Of a DNA stretch of 64,000 nucleotides, positions 54,960 through 63,167 are shown one piece after another. The DNA lies in the NCBI RefSeq assembly GCF_023015885.1, contig NZ_JALKBE010000009.1:60522-124521 (forward strand), in the 5' to 3' direction. The stretch's first letter is position 1; the number at the start of each line of letters is the position of its first letter. The notes below the pieces were generated by a model. That model saw nothing but the letters and a program-made list of their open reading frames with translations, was not told the DNA's origin and did no database searches. Made by a program: the position numbers and the translations under genes. The DNA comes from Aliiroseovarius sp. S1123. Its GTDB lineage: Bacteria; Pseudomonadota; Alphaproteobacteria; Rhodobacterales; Rhodobacteraceae.

Positions 54960-55985
54960 ATGCGCAGCAGCAGGACTATTCATGTCGTCTCGGCCCATGC
55001 CGAGGGCGAAGTGGGCGACGTCATTGTCGGCGGCGTGGCCCCGCCCCCCGGTGACACGGTCTGGGAGCAACGCAATTTCATCGCCAAAGACCAGACCCTG
55101 CGCAACTTCGTCCTGAACGAGCCACGTGGCGGCGTGTTTCGCCACGTGAATCTTCTGGTCCCACCCAAGCATCCCGACGCGGACGCGGCATGGATCATCA
55201 TGGAACCGGAAGACACGCCGCCCATGTCGGGCTCGAACTCGATCTGCGTTTCGACCGTGCTTTTGGACAGTGGCATCCTGCCGATGACCGAGCCGGAAAC
55301 CCATCTGACATTGGAAGCGCCCGGCGGGTTGGTCCGCGTGCGTGCCGAGTGCCGAAACGGCAAGGCCGAGCGGATCTATGTGCAAAACGTCGCCAGTTTT
55401 GCAGATCAGATTGCCGTGCCACTTGAGGTCGAAGGCCTTGGCACTCTGACTGTCGACACTGCTTATGGCGGCGACAGCTTCGTGGTGGTCAACGCCGCAG
55501 ACCTTGGTTTCAGCATTGCCGAAGACGAAGCCAAAGACATCGCCCGCCTAGGCGTGCGGATTACCAACGCCGCAAATGAGCAACTAGGGTTCTCGCACCC
55601 TGAGAACCCAGAATGGGACCACATCTCGTTCTGCGCCTTCGCAGGGCCGCTGTCGGAAACCAGCAAGGGATTTGAGGGCAAGTCTGCCGTTGCAATCCAA
55701 CCCGGGAAGGTCGATCGGTCCCCGACTGGTACGGCTGTGTCCGCGCGCATGGCGCTGATGGCGGCCAAGGGCCAGATGCAGATGGGGCAGTCCTTTGAGG
55801 CCGTTTCGATCATCGGGTCGCGTTTCACGGGGCAGATTGTTGGTCAAGCACAGGTCGGACAACGCCCCGCAATCATCCCCGAGATCTCGGGCCGTGCGTG
55901 GATCACAGGGACGCACCAGCACATGCTGGACCCCGACGACCCGTGGCCCGGAGGTTATCGGTTAAGCGATACATGGGGGGCATAA
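54960..55985 (+). CDS. Proline racemase-superfamily protein with Ser/Thr in place of both catalytic Cys
   Basis: The 341-residue protein starts after [21 protein letters not shown] (about 87-97) and [15 protein letters not shown] (about 251-265) are the two active-site loops. In proline racemase and hydroxyproline 2-epimerases these hold Cys/Cys or Ser/Cys, and in trans-3-hydroxyproline dehydratases Cys/Thr; here they are Ser90 and Thr256. Cluster context suggests hydroxyproline epimerisation or dehydration, but the residue pair leaves activity open. Confidence 0.75.
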   Translation: MRSSRTIHVVSAHAEGEVGDVIVGGVAPPPGDTVWEQRNFIAKDQTLRNFVLNEPRGGVFRHVNLLVPPKHPDADAAWIIMEPEDTPPMSGSNSICVSTVLLDSGILPMTEPETHLTLEAPGGLVRVRAECRNGKAERIYVQNVASFADQIAVPLEVEGLGTLTVDTAYGGDSFVVVNAADLGFSIAEDEAKDIARLGVRITNAANEQLGFSHPENPEWDHISFCAFAGPLSETSKGFEGKSAVAIQPGKVDRSPTGTAVSARMALMAAKGQMQMGQSFEAVSIIGSRFTGQIVGQAQVGQRPAIIPEISGRAWITGTHQHMLDPDDPWPGGYRLSDTWGA

Positions 55986-56051
55986 CCAGCCCCTTGCACA
56001 TCCCGCACCCGCGCCCCAAAATGCCCGACAACCAAAAACCGGGATCCCTTT

Positions 56052-56732
56052 ATGACCACCAAACGCAAGATCGCACGCCAAAGTCTTCCGGATGTCATCG
56101 CCAATGACCTTCGCGAACGTATTCTCAGCGGCGAACTGGCCGAGGGCGAGGTGATCCGTCAAGAGGCATTGGCCGACGAATACGACGTCTCGCGCATGCC
56201 CATCCGCGAGGCATTGAAGCGGCTGGATTCCGAAGGGCTGGTGCACCTGACCAACAATCGCGGCGCCTCGGTCGTGAAGCATTCGATCGCTGAAATCGCC
56301 GAGATTTTCGACCTGCGCATCCTGATCGAGGTGGACCTGTTCAAACGCGCCATCCCCAACATGACACAAGCCGATTTCGCCCGCTGCGAGGGTATTCTGG
56401 ACAAGATGGAGGCCTCGTATGACGCGGATGATGTGACCCAGTGGGGTGCCTTGAACTTCGACTATCACACGGCGCTTTATGCGGCCGCCGGGCGCAATCT
56501 TACGAACGAGTTGTTGCACCGTGTGAACCTGCAATCGGACCGCTATGTTCGGATGCATCTCAGCATCGGTGGCAAACGCGAATCCGCTAAGGACGAGCAC
56601 CGCCGCCTTCTGAGTTTCGCCAAGGCTGGCGACGTTGACGCCGCCGCCGCGCTGCTAACCCATCACATCAGCCAAACCAAGACCGAGCTTCTGGGCGTGA
56701 TCGCCGAGCTTCGGGACGCCGAAGCGACCTGA
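56052..56732 (+). CDS. GntR family regulator, FCD (FadR-type) domain
   Basis: The 226-residue protein has an N-terminal winged helix (VIANDLRERILSGELAEGEVIRQEALADEYDVSRMPIREALKRL, about 15-58) and an all-helical FCD ligand-binding domain with metal-site-type residues (FDLRILIE, NFDYHTALYAAA, DEHRRLL). It lies inside the catabolic cluster and probably represses it, inducer being a pathway intermediate. The paired 15-bp palindromes fit FadR-family operators. Confidence 0.85.
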   Translation: MTTKRKIARQSLPDVIANDLRERILSGELAEGEVIRQEALADEYDVSRMPIREALKRLDSEGLVHLTNNRGASVVKHSIAEIAEIFDLRILIEVDLFKRAIPNMTQADFARCEGILDKMEASYDADDVTQWGALNFDYHTALYAAAGRNLTNELLHRVNLQSDRYVRMHLSIGGKRESAKDEHRRLLSFAKAGDVDAAAALLTHHISQTKTELLGVIAELRDAEAT

Positions 56733-56778
56733 TCAGCCCGCCGCAGCACCAGACACCAAACTTTATGTTCGAAAATTC

Positions 56779-56793
56779 TGGATACATTATCCA
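56779..56793. promoter_or_regulatory. Candidate GntR operator, upstream of the aldehyde dehydrogenase gene
   Basis: TGGATA-CAT-TATCCA is a perfect inverted repeat, 21 bases before the start of the aldehyde dehydrogenase gene and 46 bases after the regulator's stop. Confidence 0.75.
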
Positions 56794-56814
56794 CATCATC
56801 ACAAAGAGGCCCGC

Positions 56815-58323
56815 ATGTCCTTCACCCCTCACGGAAAACACCTGATCGCCGGCACTTGGGTCGCGGGCGATGCGACCTTCCCATCCAGCCCTGCGCATGG
56901 ACCATCACACGCCTTTTCGTTGGGTACGCCTGCCGATATCGACGCCGCTGCCAAAGCCGCAGAAGAGGCGTTTGAAAGCTATGGCTATTCGACCCGCGCC
57001 CAGCGCGCTGCCTTCCTGAACGCCATCGCGGACCAGATCGAGGCCCGCGCCGACGCGATCACCCTGATCGGCACGCAGGAAACCGGCCTGCCCGAGGCCC
57101 GCCTTCAGGGCGAGCGAGGCCGCACCACCGGACAGCTTCGCCTGTTTGCGGACCACATCCTTCAGGGCGACTATTTGGACCGCCGCCATGACGTGGCCCT
57201 GCCCGACCGTGCGCCCCTGCCCCGACCGGACCTGAAGATGATCCAGCGCCCCATTGGGCCTGTTGCGGTTTTCGGCGCATCGAACTTCCCGCTCGCCTTC
57301 TCGACCGCCGGGGGCGACACCGCGTCCGCGTTGGCCGCAGGTTGCCCCGTCGTGGTCAAAGGTCACCCCGCCCATCCCGGAACGGCCGAGATCATCGCTG
57401 ACGCGATCCACGCCGCCATCGCAGATTGCGACCTGCATCCGGGTGTGTTCAGCCTTGTGCAAGATGGCGGCCGCGTCGTTGGGGCTGCTTTGGTCCAGCA
57501 CCCGTTGATCAAAGCCGTGGGCTTTACCGGCAGCCTCGCCGGGGGCCGAGCGCTGTTTGACCTCTGCGCTGCCCGCCCGGAACCTATCCCGTTCTTTGGC
57601 GAGCTCGGATCGGTGAACCCGATGTTCATCCTGCCCCAAGCCGCCGATGCACGCGGGGCAGAACTGGGAGCGGGCTGGGTTGGATCGCTGACCATGGGCG
57701 CGGGCCAGTTCTGTACCAATCCCGGCATCGCCGTGATCCGCGAGGATCAGGCGCAACCCTTCCTAGACGCCGCCAAAGCCGCCTTGGCCGAGGTCGGCCC
57801 GCAGACCATGCTGACCGACGGCATTGCCGCCGCCTATCGCGACGGACAGGCACGGATCGGCGCAACGGCGGGCGTGCAGGGGGTGCTGACCTCGATGTGC
57901 GACCAGCGTCAGGCGACGCCCTATTTGTTCCAGACCAGCGTCGAAAACTGGCTGGCGAATGAGACGCTGGGCGAAGAGGTCTTTGGCCCTCTCGGTCTAG
58001 TGGTTCTCGCCAAGGACGTGGGTGAGATGCAGCAGATGGCCCGCGCGCTGGAAGGTCAGTTAACCTGCACCCTGCATATGGACGACGGCGACACCGTTGA
58101 CGCCCGTGCCTTGATGCCCATCCTGGAACGCAAAGCGGGCCGCATTCTGGCCAATGGCTTCCCCACCGGGGTCGAAGTCGCAGACGCGATGGTGCACGGC
58201 GGTCCCTACCCGGCTTCGACGAACTTCGGTGCAACGGCGGTGGGCACGCTTGCCATCCGACGTTTCCTGCGCCCAGTGTGCTATCAGAACCTGCCATCCG
58301 CCCTTTTGCCCGAAGATCTGTGA
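56815..58323 (+). CDS. Aldehyde dehydrogenase, probable 2-oxoglutarate semialdehyde dehydrogenase
   Basis: The 502-residue ALDH has GPVAVFGASNFPLAFSTAGGDTASALAAGCPVVVKGHPAHPGT (split, about 144-187, with the cofactor Lys), FTGSLAGGRAL, PFFGELGSVNP with the general-base Glu (about 265) and GAGQFCTNPG with the catalytic Cys (about 302). This pattern (KGHPAHPGT and QFCTNPG) matches the 2,5-dioxovalerate dehydrogenase group, which makes 2-oxoglutarate. It would end the hydroxyproline pathway. Confidence 0.85.
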   Translation: MSFTPHGKHLIAGTWVAGDATFPSSPAHGPSHAFSLGTPADIDAAAKAAEEAFESYGYSTRAQRAAFLNAIADQIEARADAITLIGTQETGLPEARLQGERGRTTGQLRLFADHILQGDYLDRRHDVALPDRAPLPRPDLKMIQRPIGPVAVFGASNFPLAFSTAGGDTASALAAGCPVVVKGHPAHPGTAEIIADAIHAAIADCDLHPGVFSLVQDGGRVVGAALVQHPLIKAVGFTGSLAGGRALFDLCAARPEPIPFFGELGSVNPMFILPQAADARGAELGAGWVGSLTMGAGQFCTNPGIAVIREDQAQPFLDAAKAALAEVGPQTMLTDGIAAAYRDGQARIGATAGVQGVLTSMCDQRQATPYLFQTSVENWLANETLGEEVFGPLGLVVLAKDVGEMQQMARALEGQLTCTLHMDDGDTVDARALMPILERKAGRILANGFPTGVEVADAMVHGGPYPASTNFGATAVGTLAIRRFLRPVCYQNLPSALLPEDL

Positions 58324-58470
58324 CCCTGCGCCAGATAAACGTGTTGGAAGACCAAACTCCCTTCGACGGGCATGGCATATCTGGCTATGGTCGCAAAACC
58401 AGGCGCGAGGCGTTGTGAAACGATGCGCGGATTAGATTAACACGTCGCGATAAAGCTGAAGGGGTAAGTG

Positions 58471-58854
58471 ATGAGCACTTTTGACGAAGACCTGTTCTTG
58501 AAGGGACTCGAGCAGCGCAAATCCACGCTTGGCGCGGAGTATGTGGAAAAGAACCTTGCTGCGGCAGACGATTTCACCCGCCCGTTTCAGGAAGCCATGA
58601 CCGCATGGTGTTGGGGTTTCGGCTGGGGCGACGACGTGATCGACGCCAAGACCCGGTCGATGATGAACCTGTCGATGATCGGCGCTTTGGGCAAAATGCA
58701 CGAATGGGAGCTTCACTGCCGCGGCGCCATCAACAACGGCGTCACCAAGGAAGAGATCCGCGCGATCATCCACGTCATCGGGATCTACTGCGGCGTGCCG
58801 CAGGCGCTGGAATGCTTCCGCGCGGCCCGCAAAGTTCTGGAAGAAACCGACTAA
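58471..58854 (+). CDS. Carboxymuconolactone decarboxylase (AhpD-like) family protein
   Basis: The ATG at 58471 follows AAGGGGTAAGTG and gives 127 residues. The all-helical domain has RSMMNLSMIGALGKMHEWELHCRGAINNGVTKEEIRAIIHVIGIYCGVPQALECF (split, about 64-118), the gamma-CMD pattern with a conserved His. The CxxC of AhpD peroxidase-type proteins is absent, favouring the decarboxylase/unknown branch. The substrate is unknown. It is divided from the preceding dehydrogenase by 147 bases with no gene. Confidence 0.8.
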   Translation: MSTFDEDLFLKGLEQRKSTLGAEYVEKNLAAADDFTRPFQEAMTAWCWGFGWGDDVIDAKTRSMMNLSMIGALGKMHEWELHCRGAINNGVTKEEIRAIIHVIGIYCGVPQALECFRAARKVLEETD

Positions 58855-58905
58855 GGGGCCGCACCCTGGACGATCAAGAAACTGCGCCGAGCCGCGAGAG
58901 GCACA

Positions 58906-59865
58906 TCACTCGAGGCTCGGCTTGATAACAATCTTGCCCAGCACCTTGCCTTTTCCAGTGCGTGCCAAGGCATCTGGAACGGACGAAAACGGAAGCACGG
59001 CCTCGACATGTGGCGCAATTCGGCCTTGGAGCGCGCACTCGGCAACACGGCGCGTCAGATCCCGCCCAGACGGCACAAGAAGCATCCCGATTGAGCGCTT
59101 TCGCGACAGAAGTTTCCCCCCGAAGACGATGGACAAAAGCGTGGGTACGCCTCCTCCCAGCGCCATATAGCTTCCCCCTTTGGACAGCGCGCGGGAAATT
59201 TCGCGCGGACCACGGGTTGCGACCATGTCGAGGATCCGATCCCACCTCTTGCCCGTTTCAGTGAAGTTCATCTTGGCATAGTCGATCACCTCATCCGCGC
59301 CCAATCGTGAAAGCCAATCGGTTTTTCCCGCGTTGTCCACTGCGGTCACATGCGCCCCGGCCGCCTTGGCCAGCTGTAAGGCCATCGTCCCGGACCCGCC
59401 GCCCGCACCGTTGATCAAGAACCGATCACCTTCTAACAGGCCCTCTGTACCAGCCACAGCGATGCCGCCAGCCTGCGGAAGGCACGACGCGATGTCATCA
59501 GTAAGTGCATCGGGAACGGCAACGGTTTCGTCGGCAGGCACACAGGCATATTCAGCAAAACCGCCGCGCGTCATGACATAGTCACCCATGACGCGTTGGC
59601 CAATCTCGAAGCCGCTGACGCCTTCGCCCAGCTTGTCGACATGTCCGACAATATCGGATCCCAGAACGGAAACTTTGGGCTTGAACAGACCTCCGACAGT
59701 CCGCACCCATGCAGGCGAACCGGTCAGATATTCCCAATCAGACAGGTTCGCCGCGCAGGCCAGAACCTTGACCCGGATTTCCCCCTTGGCGGGCTCGGGC
59801 ATATCGATCTCGGCCAACCGAAGCAAATCGGGGCCTCCATAGCGGTCGTAGACTACGGCTTTCAT
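58906..59865 (-). CDS. NAD(P)-dependent quinone reductase/alcohol dehydrogenase-like MDR protein
   Basis: The ATG at 59865 follows AAGGAGG at a better distance than the one just before it, giving 319 residues. The GroES-like half has VYDRYGGPDLLRLAEI and GSDIVGHVDKLGEGVSGF. The Rossmann half has RFLINGAGGGSGTMALQLAKAAGAHVTAVD (split, about 147-176). No zinc-binding cysteines are present, as in quinone oxidoreductases. It is the last chromosomal gene before the island junction. Confidence 0.82.
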   Translation of the reverse strand: MKAVVYDRYGGPDLLRLAEIDMPEPAKGEIRVKVLACAANLSDWEYLTGSPAWVRTVGGLFKPKVSVLGSDIVGHVDKLGEGVSGFEIGQRVMGDYVMTRGGFAEYACVPADETVAVPDALTDDIASCLPQAGGIAVAGTEGLLEGDRFLINGAGGGSGTMALQLAKAAGAHVTAVDNAGKTDWLSRLGADEVIDYAKMNFTETGKRWDRILDMVATRGPREISRALSKGGSYMALGGGVPTLLSIVFGGKLLSRKRSIGMLLVPSGRDLTRRVAECALQGRIAPHVEAVLPFSSVPDALARTGKGKVLGKIVIKPSLE

Positions 59866-60186
59866 CATATGCCTCCTTCAGCGATACGCGCTGCTCAACC
59901 GTCCCCTTAGCGGGGCATCAACAGGCTAGCGTGATTGGTGTCACCGAACAATGACAGGGACCCGAAGGACGCATATGAAGCGATTGGATGATGGCGATCC
60001 CTGAAGGACTCGAACCCTCAACCTGCTGATTAGAAGTCTCAGGTCTTTGAATGCCGTATTGCACCACTATACGCCAAATTTACATTATTTCAGTTAGTTA
60101 GATTGACATGAGAAGCAAGTCATCGTCATTGAAACGCAGTATTGTGGTATCTATATAGTAGCTTGAAGCTGCCAAGGTTGCCGACC
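59866..60186. other. Island junction region
   Basis: This 321-base gap holds the tRNA-Arg 3' fragment (59992-60037) and a D-arm-like palindrome GTAT/ATAC with loop AGTGGTGCA (60056-60072, minus strand). An AT-rich stretch (about 60075-60120) precedes the integrase gene. No protein gene was found. Confidence 0.6.
59992..60037 (-). tRNA. 3' fragment of tRNA-Arg(TCT), probable attachment site
   Basis: Read on the minus strand the sequence gives an anticodon loop CTTCTAA (anticodon at 60032-60034) with 3' stem TCAGC, a variable loop, a full T-arm (GAGGG-TTCGAGT-CCTTC, 60003-60019), acceptor 3' strand AGGGATC, discriminator G and encoded CCA. The matching 5' anticodon stem, D-arm and GATCCCT acceptor strand are missing. 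A tyrosine recombinase gene starts about 150 bases away, so this is most likely the host 3' half left by integration. Confidence 0.7.
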
Positions 60187-61383
60187 ATGCCAAGCAAAAT
60201 TAAGAAAGTATCTCTGGCGTCGGTGGATGAGTTGTCCACTGGCGACACACTGTGGGACAACGAGCTGAAAGGATTTGGGGTTCGGTGTCAGGCGAAGGCG
60301 AAGTCGTATATCCTCAAGACCCGGATCAATGGCCGACAACGCTTCCTTACAATTGGGCGGCACGGTCAGCCGTGGACCCCCAAAAGCGCCAGAATTGAAG
60401 CACTACGCCTGCTAGGTGAAATTGCGGGAGGGAAAGATCCTGTGCAGGAAAAGAAGAGCAGGAAGATGATGCTCACCGTGGGAGAACTCGCGGATCGATT
60501 TCTTACCGAACACGCCGACAAGAAACTGAAACCGGGAACTGCTTACCACTACCGCTCCTTGCTGACGAACCACGTTATCCCGGCGCTTGGCAGGCATCGC
60601 ATTGAGGAGGTCTCGACAGAACGGGTGAGCAAGCTTCACAACAGCCTTTCGAGCACCCCTTACCAAGCCAACCGTGCTCTCGCCGTGATCAGTAAGATGT
60701 ACTCGTGGGCTGAACGAAACGGATATGTCGAGATTGGATCAAATCCGACAATCCACGTGGAACGCTACGAGGAGAAAGCACGCGACAGGTTCCTCAGCGA
60801 TGACGAACTTGCTAGGTTGGGTGCCGCGATTGGCGAACTTGAAACCGAAAGCCAAATAAGTCCCTTTGCTCTTGCAGCGATCCGCTTATTGACCTTCACG
60901 GGCTGCAGGAAAGGTGAAATCCTCTCGCTGAGATGGCAGGATGTCGATATGGAGAGAGGGTTGCTTTACCTTCCCGACAGTAAAACCGGCCGCAAGACGG
61001 TGTATCTGAACGGGGCGGCAATCGAGGTTTTAGAGGGGCTACCCCGGGTAGATGGAAAACCATACGTTATTGTCGGAGGGGTTGAGGGAAAGCATTTCGA
61101 CAATTTAAGCTTAGTCTGGCGCCGCGTTCGAGAACGCGCGGAACTGGAACCCGTAACATTGCCCGATGGGCGACGACAGCACGTAAGATTGCACGATTTG
61201 CGGCACACCTTTGCCAGCATCGCAGCGTCTGGTGGCGCCTCATTGCCTATGATCGGCAAACTCCTTGGGCATTCTCAGGCGCAAACCACTGCCCGCTACG
61301 CGCATCTCGCAGACGATCCAGTCGCAAGAGTTGGGGAGGCCGCCGGCGCTGCCATTTCTGAGGCTATGAGAGGAAGCAAGTAG
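60187..61383 (+). CDS. Tyrosine recombinase (island integrase)
   Basis: The ATG at 60187 follows AAGG and gives 398 residues. The N-terminal part has an AP2-like/DUF4102-type arm domain (LKGFGVRCQAKAKSYILKTRINGRQRFLTIGRHG) and a SAM-like core-binding domain (about 100-180). The catalytic domain carries Arg in FTGCRKGEILSLRW, the HxxR box LHDLRHTFASIA and the Tyr nucleophile in GHSQAQTTARYAHL. It matches tRNA-targeting island integrases. It lies beside the tRNA fragment. Confidence 0.93.
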   Translation: MPSKIKKVSLASVDELSTGDTLWDNELKGFGVRCQAKAKSYILKTRINGRQRFLTIGRHGQPWTPKSARIEALRLLGEIAGGKDPVQEKKSRKMMLTVGELADRFLTEHADKKLKPGTAYHYRSLLTNHVIPALGRHRIEEVSTERVSKLHNSLSSTPYQANRALAVISKMYSWAERNGYVEIGSNPTIHVERYEEKARDRFLSDDELARLGAAIGELETESQISPFALAAIRLLTFTGCRKGEILSLRWQDVDMERGLLYLPDSKTGRKTVYLNGAAIEVLEGLPRVDGKPYVIVGGVEGKHFDNLSLVWRRVRERAELEPVTLPDGRRQHVRLHDLRHTFASIAASGGASLPMIGKLLGHSQAQTTARYAHLADDPVARVGEAAGAAISEAMRGSK

Positions 61384-61384
61384 C

Positions 61385-62212
61385 ATGCGTGTATCACTGA
61401 CACAGGTTCTAACTTGGTGCGTTCTCGGGGGGGATTGGATCGACTACAAGTTGGAAGGAACCGTGGATTTCCAGGCGATGTTAGGGGCCGCAGATGAACG
61501 GCAGGTAGCTCTCTTTTCGAACAGAATCACGATGCAAATACTGAATGGTTGCATCCCAATCAAGGCCAGCCTTTTTGTGCGAAAGCAGTTGGTGAATGAT
61601 CCGTATGTCCTTCAATACGCGGAAGCTGAACATAGGTACCTTGATGGCTCGGAACATCAAACACAGTCTCCGCATTCGTTCTGCGAACCGAGGGCTATGC
61701 CAACCGAGGCTCAGGATCACTCAATCGACCCTCGAACAATTCGTGGCGGTTCAAGTATCGATTTCGCAAGAAATTCTATCGGCCTCGATTGGTCCGCTGC
61801 CCCGGAGCTGAAACCAACCAGCGTTTATCTGCCCGTTCCAGACAAAAAGCGTGGTTTTGACAAGATTCACTCGACGATGGATGCCGAGCCTCAATACACC
61901 GATACAGAAGTCTACCAGTTCGAGCTGGAGGCTAAGCACTGCACTGTGAATTCTTTCGATGTTGAGGCGTATTTTGTCCCCGGAAAAATGGAGACCCCTA
62001 AGGGTAAACCCGGCCCGAAACACAAGTACGAATGGGACGAAATGTGGATTCGACTAGCGGCGTACTTGAGAAAAAATGATCTACCCGATTCACAAGTCAA
62101 AATAGAAGCGGTGCTGGAGAGCTTTTTTCCACGGGATGGGGCACCTGGGCGAACTGAACTGCAGAAGCGATCTCGAAAGATCATGGAATTAAGGGAGCAT
62201 TTTGAAGACTGA
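61385..62212 (+). CDS. Island protein of unknown function
   Basis: The frame begins at an ATG one base after the integrase stop and encodes 275 residues without membrane helices. The N-terminal 95 residues (LTQVLTWCVLGGDWIDYKLEG) look globular. The middle is low in obvious motifs, and the C-terminus has a Lys/Pro hinge (KMETPKGKPGPKHKYEWDEMW) followed by helices. The GPKHKYEWDEMWIRLAAYL segment could contact DNA. I do not recognise a family. Tight coupling to the integrase suggests regulation or recombination directionality. Confidence 0.65.
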   Translation: MRVSLTQVLTWCVLGGDWIDYKLEGTVDFQAMLGAADERQVALFSNRITMQILNGCIPIKASLFVRKQLVNDPYVLQYAEAEHRYLDGSEHQTQSPHSFCEPRAMPTEAQDHSIDPRTIRGGSSIDFARNSIGLDWSAAPELKPTSVYLPVPDKKRGFDKIHSTMDAEPQYTDTEVYQFELEAKHCTVNSFDVEAYFVPGKMETPKGKPGPKHKYEWDEMWIRLAAYLRKNDLPDSQVKIEAVLESFFPRDGAPGRTELQKRSRKIMELREHFED

Positions 62213-62331
62213 CACGGGCCGCAATTCAATACCGGCTAATACCGGACGGTTATCAGCTTCTGAACCACTAGTCTCTTTTTGTCAGAGTACGGCCGCGGCT
62301 GGCGCGTGCCGACTGCCATAGGAGACCAAAA

Positions 62332-62538
62332 ATGACGACGTATCTTACCGAGGCGCAAACCGCAGAGATGCTGAATATCTCTGCACGTACACTTCAACGC
62401 TTCCGTCTCGAAGGCGGTGGGCCGAAGTTTTGCAAGGCTGGGAAGCGCGTGCTCTACGCCATTCCCGATCTGGAAACGTGGCTGAAGGAACACCGCCACG
62501 CCAGCACGTCCGAAGCGAAAGCGAAGGGAGATGTGTGA
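62332..62538 (+). CDS. AlpA/HTH_17-type small DNA-binding protein (excisionase-like)
   Basis: The 68-residue protein is a MerR-like winged helix of the HTH_17 type: YLTEAQTAEMLNISARTLQRFRLEGGGPKFCKAGKRVLYAIPDLETWL. Such proteins act as excisionases or activators in integrated elements. Its end overlaps the next gene by one base pattern (TGATG). It is preceded by about 120 bases without a gene. Confidence 0.85.
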   Translation: MTTYLTEAQTAEMLNISARTLQRFRLEGGGPKFCKAGKRVLYAIPDLETWLKEHRHASTSEAKAKGDV

Positions 62539-63167
62539 TGGCGATGGACAAGAATAAGCTCGCCGCGGAGCAAGGTGCACCGAATACCGATGGGGCAGTT
62601 GATCCATTCGATCCCTCGCGGTTTCGCGTCTCGGAAATCCTCTCTACGGGAGGTGACGGCATTCGCAAGGAGATCACCCACATTCGGACGGGCAAACCTC
62701 CAAAGTCGGTGTTCTTCCGGTCCCACCCTGATCCTGAATACAGCATTGACTGCTTCATGCTAGAGGATGATTCAGGTGGCGGCATGCGGGAGACGTACCT
62801 GGTTTTGCCCCAGGTTGCCGAAGCGTTGATTGAAGAGGTCAAAGCAAAACGCATCAAGCTGTGTGTAACGCGCCAAGGTGTTCCCTTCCTGTGGGAGATA
62901 GCCCGGCCGCTCGACGACGGATTTGGGCGCCGAAACCTGTGGCACGAGACTGCGTTGAAAGCGGCTGAGCTATCAGAAACCAAATGGACTCGTGTGGCCG
63001 CCAACATGAGCGAAGGTGCCTACACGATCCACACCTCTGAAAGCATGGACGAACCTCAGTGGCCAGACCCGTCAATAGAGGCATTGCTCAGACTCGGGTA
63101 CGGTGAAGAGCGCGTGGTTCGCGACATGCAGCACCCTTTGGTGCGACGGTTACTCGGCCAAGACTGA
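62538..63167 (+). CDS. Island protein of unknown function, coupled to the exonuclease gene
   Basis: The ATG at 62538 overlaps the previous stop and gives 209 residues; the 36-codon upstream extension is inside the HTH gene. No membrane or signal segment is seen. Notable stretches are FRVSEILSTGGDGIRKEITHIRTGKPPKSVFFR and the acidic IDCFMLEDDSGGGMRETYLVLPQVAEALIEEV. It overlaps the downstream exonuclease start by one base (TGATG), suggesting they act together, perhaps in element replication. No family recognised. Confidence 0.6.
   Translation: MAMDKNKLAAEQGAPNTDGAVDPFDPSRFRVSEILSTGGDGIRKEITHIRTGKPPKSVFFRSHPDPEYSIDCFMLEDDSGGGMRETYLVLPQVAEALIEEVKAKRIKLCVTRQGVPFLWEIARPLDDGFGRRNLWHETALKAAELSETKWTRVAANMSEGAYTIHTSESMDEPQWPDPSIEALLRLGYGEERVVRDMQHPLVRRLLGQD

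Noticed and set aside
59992..60075. A complete tRNA gene on the minus strand
   Set aside because: The 3' half folds well, but the 5' side gives neither a GATCCCT acceptor strand nor a matching anticodon stem, so I call only a 3' fragment.
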